A stretch of DNA of 8,032 nt, taken from contig CAZCBJ010000184.1 in assembly GCA_964496705.1 (NCBI GenBank), positions 1-8,032 on the forward strand, in the 5' to 3' direction. Both the position numbers and the translations under genes were made by a program. This document shows, piece by piece, positions 6,514 to 8,032 of the stretch (position 1 is the first letter of the stretch; the number at the start of each line of letters is the position of its first letter). Source of the DNA: CAZCBJ01 sp964496705 (lineage in GTDB: Bacteria > Chloroflexota > Anaerolineae > Anaerolineales > Anaerolineaceae). The notes under the pieces were generated by a model, which ran no database searches, was not told the origin of the DNA, and saw only the letters and a program-made list of their open reading frames with translations.

Positions 6514-7410
6514 TTATGGCACCGTCCAATAGGTGAAATTGTCCATCTCGACGGTGAAAGGCTTGGTGCTGGCAAATGTGATGAAGCAGCCGATGTGACC
6601 GCTGTCGCTGATGTTACCGTCGCTGATTTCCTGCAGCAATTTTCCATTGGCGAATAATCTGAATGTGTTGTTGCTGGCCCAGATGCCCATGCGATTGGTC
6701 TGATTGGCGCCGGCATTGATCAGAGTATTGGCGCTCCAGTTGGTCAGCGCCACGTTGCCGTTATCATCCCAGCGGAAAAAACGGTAGCTGCCGTTGCAGG
6801 CAAAAGCCAGGTAATAGCCATACCCGCTGTCATAGTTGGGGGCGCGGATCACCAGGCCGTATTGATCAAGTCCGGTGCAGGCGCCGGTGGTGAAGGCGGC
6901 TTCAAGATAAAGGTTTTTTTGTTTTTGCGAAGTCAAACGCCAACCCATCCAAAATGGGGCGCCGAAGCTGCTGAGGGTAAGTTTGCCGTTGGCGACAGAA
7001 AACTTCGTGTAGTCGTCCTCAGCCGAAGTGACCCCTTTCTGGAAGAAACCGCCGCTGGAATCAAAGGTGTCCTTGTAGGCGGGCTGACCCAGACCGGCAG
7101 TGATATCGTCGGGGGTGGCGGTGATGGTTGGCGTGAGTGAAATCTCCGGCGTGGCGGTGCTTTCCGAGGTTGGGCTGGCTTGCGGCGTGGCGGTAGGTGT
7201 GTTGGTGGGTTGGCCCTGCTGCTCGGTGGGACCTGCGGGAGCCTGAGTGGTGGGTGGATTTCCAAGCGGCGTAAGGCTGGCAGCCACAGCCGTGGCGATG
7301 ATATCTTCCGGCGCCGGGAAGGTGGCGGTGGGCATCCCAGGCGATACAGGCAGGTTGCAGGAAGCCATCACCAATGCCAGCATTAGTGTTATGGTCGCGT
7401 GTATTTTCAT
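6514..7410 (-). CDS. Lipoprotein with Thr/Pro-rich linker and beta-rich C-terminal domain
   Basis: A 298-aa secreted lipoprotein of unknown function. The N-terminus is a short lipoprotein signal peptide (MKIHATITLMLALVMASC) with Cys18 as the likely lipidated residue; the Met at -3 is a slightly atypical lipobox. Residues about 47-105 form a low-complexity linker rich in Thr, Pro, Ala and Ser with repeated TPT/ATP units, a style common in Anaerolineae surface proteins. Residues about 110-298 are rich in aromatic, Gly and Asn residues and look like a concanavalin/LamG-type beta-sandwich: DTFDSSGGFF, LDQYGLVIRA, GYGYYLAFACNG, FRLFANGKLLQE, and VEMDNFTYW at the end. This suggests glycan or surface binding, but no catalytic residues are evident. 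The ATG at 7410 is chosen because GAGGA lies 7 nt upstream and the signal peptide starts there. An in-frame ATG at 7416 lies too close to that site, and an extension to 7641 would bury the signal peptide. Confidence 0.8.
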   Translation of the reverse strand: MKIHATITLMLALVMASCNLPVSPGMPTATFPAPEDIIATAVAASLTPLGNPPTTQAPAGPTEQQGQPTNTPTATPQASPTSESTATPEISLTPTITATPDDITAGLGQPAYKDTFDSSGGFFQKGVTSAEDDYTKFSVANGKLTLSSFGAPFWMGWRLTSQKQKNLYLEAAFTTGACTGLDQYGLVIRAPNYDSGYGYYLAFACNGSYRFFRWDDNGNVALTNWSANTLINAGANQTNRMGIWASNNTFRLFANGKLLQEISDGNISDSGHIGCFITFASTKPFTVEMDNFTYWTVP

Positions 7411-7417
7411 TTCCATA

Positions 7418-7422
7418 TCCTC
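7418..7422 (-). promoter_or_regulatory. Shine-Dalgarno site deciding the lipoprotein start
   Basis: GAGGA on the minus strand lies 7 nt before ATG 7410 but only 1 nt before the in-frame ATG at 7416, so it selects 7410. It also argues against the long upstream open frame reaching 7641. Confidence 0.7.
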
Positions 7423-7441
7423 ATGAACATATTCCGTTTCA

Positions 7442-7470
7442 AGTATAGCCCAAAGAAAGATGTTTTTCCA
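7442..7470 (-). promoter_or_regulatory. Candidate sigma70-type promoter for lipoprotein-exonuclease unit
   Basis: On the minus strand TGGAAA (7470-7465, 4 of 6 to the -35 consensus) and TATACT (7447-7442, 5 of 6 to the -10) are separated by 17 bp. Transcription would start near 7435, giving a leader of about 25 nt that includes the GAGGA ribosome site. Good spacing and position make this the best promoter in the window. Confidence 0.55.
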
Positions 7471-7532
7471 GTATGCAGGCGGCGGCAGACCGCGTTGGTA
7501 ACAAAATGAATGCAAACTCGCGTATTTATTAG

Positions 7533-7551
7533 CCGGCAAAGTCATTTGCGG
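7533..7551. repeat. Short imperfect inverted repeat upstream of the pseudouridine synthase
   Basis: GCAAA (7536-7540) and TTTGC (7545-7549) pair around a GTCA loop. After a one-base bulge (G7535) two further C:G pairs form (C7534:G7550, C7533:G7551), seven pairs in all. It sits 24 nt before the ATG and overlaps where a -35 would lie for the TAGAAT at 7563-7568. It could be an operator or an mRNA hairpin, or chance. No T-tract follows, so it is not a terminator. Confidence 0.3.
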
Positions 7552-7562
7552 AGAGCCTGAGG

Positions 7563-7568
7563 TAGAAT
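7563..7568 (+). promoter_or_regulatory. Candidate -10 box of the pseudouridine synthase gene
   Basis: TAGAAT (5 of 6 to TATAAT) ends 6 nt before the ATG at 7575, the spacing expected for a leaderless transcript. A competing reading is the GAGG at 7559-7562 as a Shine-Dalgarno, but its 12-nt spacing is long. No clear -35 is seen. Confidence 0.35.
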
Positions 7569-7574
7569 TCTGCC

Positions 7575-8032
7575 ATGCCTGCCCACCGGTACCTGGCTTT
7601 TCATAAACCGTATGATGTGCTCTCAACCTTCTCTGACCCACAGGGCCGGGTCACACTGAAGGATTACATCCCTTTTCCCGGCATCTATTCAGCCGGTAGA
7701 TTGGATCGGGACAGCGAGGGACTGCTGCTGCTGAGTGATGACGGCGCGTTCATTCACCGCCTGACGGACCCGCGCCACGAAATCGTAAAAACCTATCTCG
7801 TCCAGGTGGAAGGCGATCCGACCCCGCAGGCATTGGCCAGTCTGCAGGCTGGCGTGTTGATCCAGGGAACCCGCACCCGGCATTGCCGGGTGATGCTGGT
7901 TGACGAGCCGCAGCTTGCTGAGCGAAGCAAACCGGTCACTCCACATGGGCCGACTCACTGGCTGAGGATTGTGCTGCGCGAGGGACGAAAACGCCAGATA
8001 CGCCACATGACGGCAGCGGTGGGACTATTTAC
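7575..8032 (+). CDS. rluE: RluE-type 23S rRNA pseudouridine synthase (partial, 3' end cut)
   Basis: The first 152 codons of an RsuA/RluB/E/F-family pseudouridine synthase run off the window edge; about 40-65 C-terminal residues are missing compared with the usual length. There is no N-terminal S4 domain, as in RluE, which modifies U2457 of 23S rRNA in E. coli. Seen: the opening LAFHKPYDVLSTF (7-19), GRLDRDSEGLLLL (41-53) with catalytic Asp44, KTYLVQVEG (72-80), and LREGRKRQIRHM (134-145), the conserved basic motif lining the active site. The sequence order and wording follow RluE more closely than RsuA or RluF, but the exact target base in this organism is inferred. It is divergent from the lipoprotein gene across a 164-bp gap. 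Confidence 0.87.
   Translation, partial: MPAHRYLAFHKPYDVLSTFSDPQGRVTLKDYIPFPGIYSAGRLDRDSEGLLLLSDDGAFIHRLTDPRHEIVKTYLVQVEGDPTPQALASLQAGVLIQGTRTRHCRVMLVDEPQLAERSKPVTPHGPTHWLRIVLREGRKRQIRHMTAAVGLF

Noticed and set aside
7482..7493. GCGG-CAGA-CCGC mini-hairpin as a terminator.
   Set aside because: Only four base pairs and no following T-run on either strand; a divergent promoter gap needs no terminator.
7411..7641. N-terminal extension of the lipoprotein by 77 codons to an ATG at 7641.
   Set aside because: It would bury the signal peptide and lipobox, overlap the promoter and the start of the divergent pseudouridine synthase gene, and ignore the GAGGA site before 7410.

Overview
The window looks like bacterial chromosome from a moderately GC-rich, AT-spaced genome. 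The Thr/Pro ('TPT')-rich lipoprotein, together with the gene mix, suggests a Chloroflexota bacterium of the Anaerolineae type. That is an inference from style; no marker gene is present to settle it. I see no mobile elements, CRISPR arrays, RNA genes or phage genes.

Layout. (1) Positions 33-5207, minus strand: a tight three-gene operon read right to left. It encodes a 707-aa UvrD/AddB-like P-loop protein with decayed helicase motifs, a 744-aa complete SF1A (UvrD/PcrA-like) helicase, and a 275-aa RecB/Cas4-type PD-(D/E)XK nuclease with a four-cysteine Fe-S 'staple'. The genes overlap by 8 nt and 4 nt, so they are very probably co-translated. (2) Positions 5208-5322: a 115-bp divergent promoter region. 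(3) Positions 5323-5925, plus: a GNAT acetyltransferase with a GTG start. (4) Positions 5935-7410, minus: a lipoprotein with a Thr/Pro linker and a beta-rich C-terminal domain, followed directly (TAA then ATG) by a DEDDh 3'-5' exonuclease. The exonuclease converges on the GNAT gene with a 9-nt gap. (5) Positions 7411-7574: a second divergent promoter region. (6) Positions 7575-8032, plus: the first 152 codons of an RluE-type 23S rRNA pseudouridine synthase, cut by the window edge.

How the genes fit together. The operon holds the parts of an AddAB/RecBCD-like end-resection machine, distributed differently from the classic enzymes. One subunit is an intact motor. A second is helicase-like, with an intact Walker A but no canonical DExx box. 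The Fe-S nuclease, which in AddB is fused to the helicase-like subunit, is here a separate small protein. The simplest reading is a three-subunit double-strand-break repair helicase-nuclease. A defence role cannot be excluded, but the neighbours are ordinary housekeeping genes. This trio is the most interesting content of the window; I cannot tell from the sequence alone whether it has been described before.
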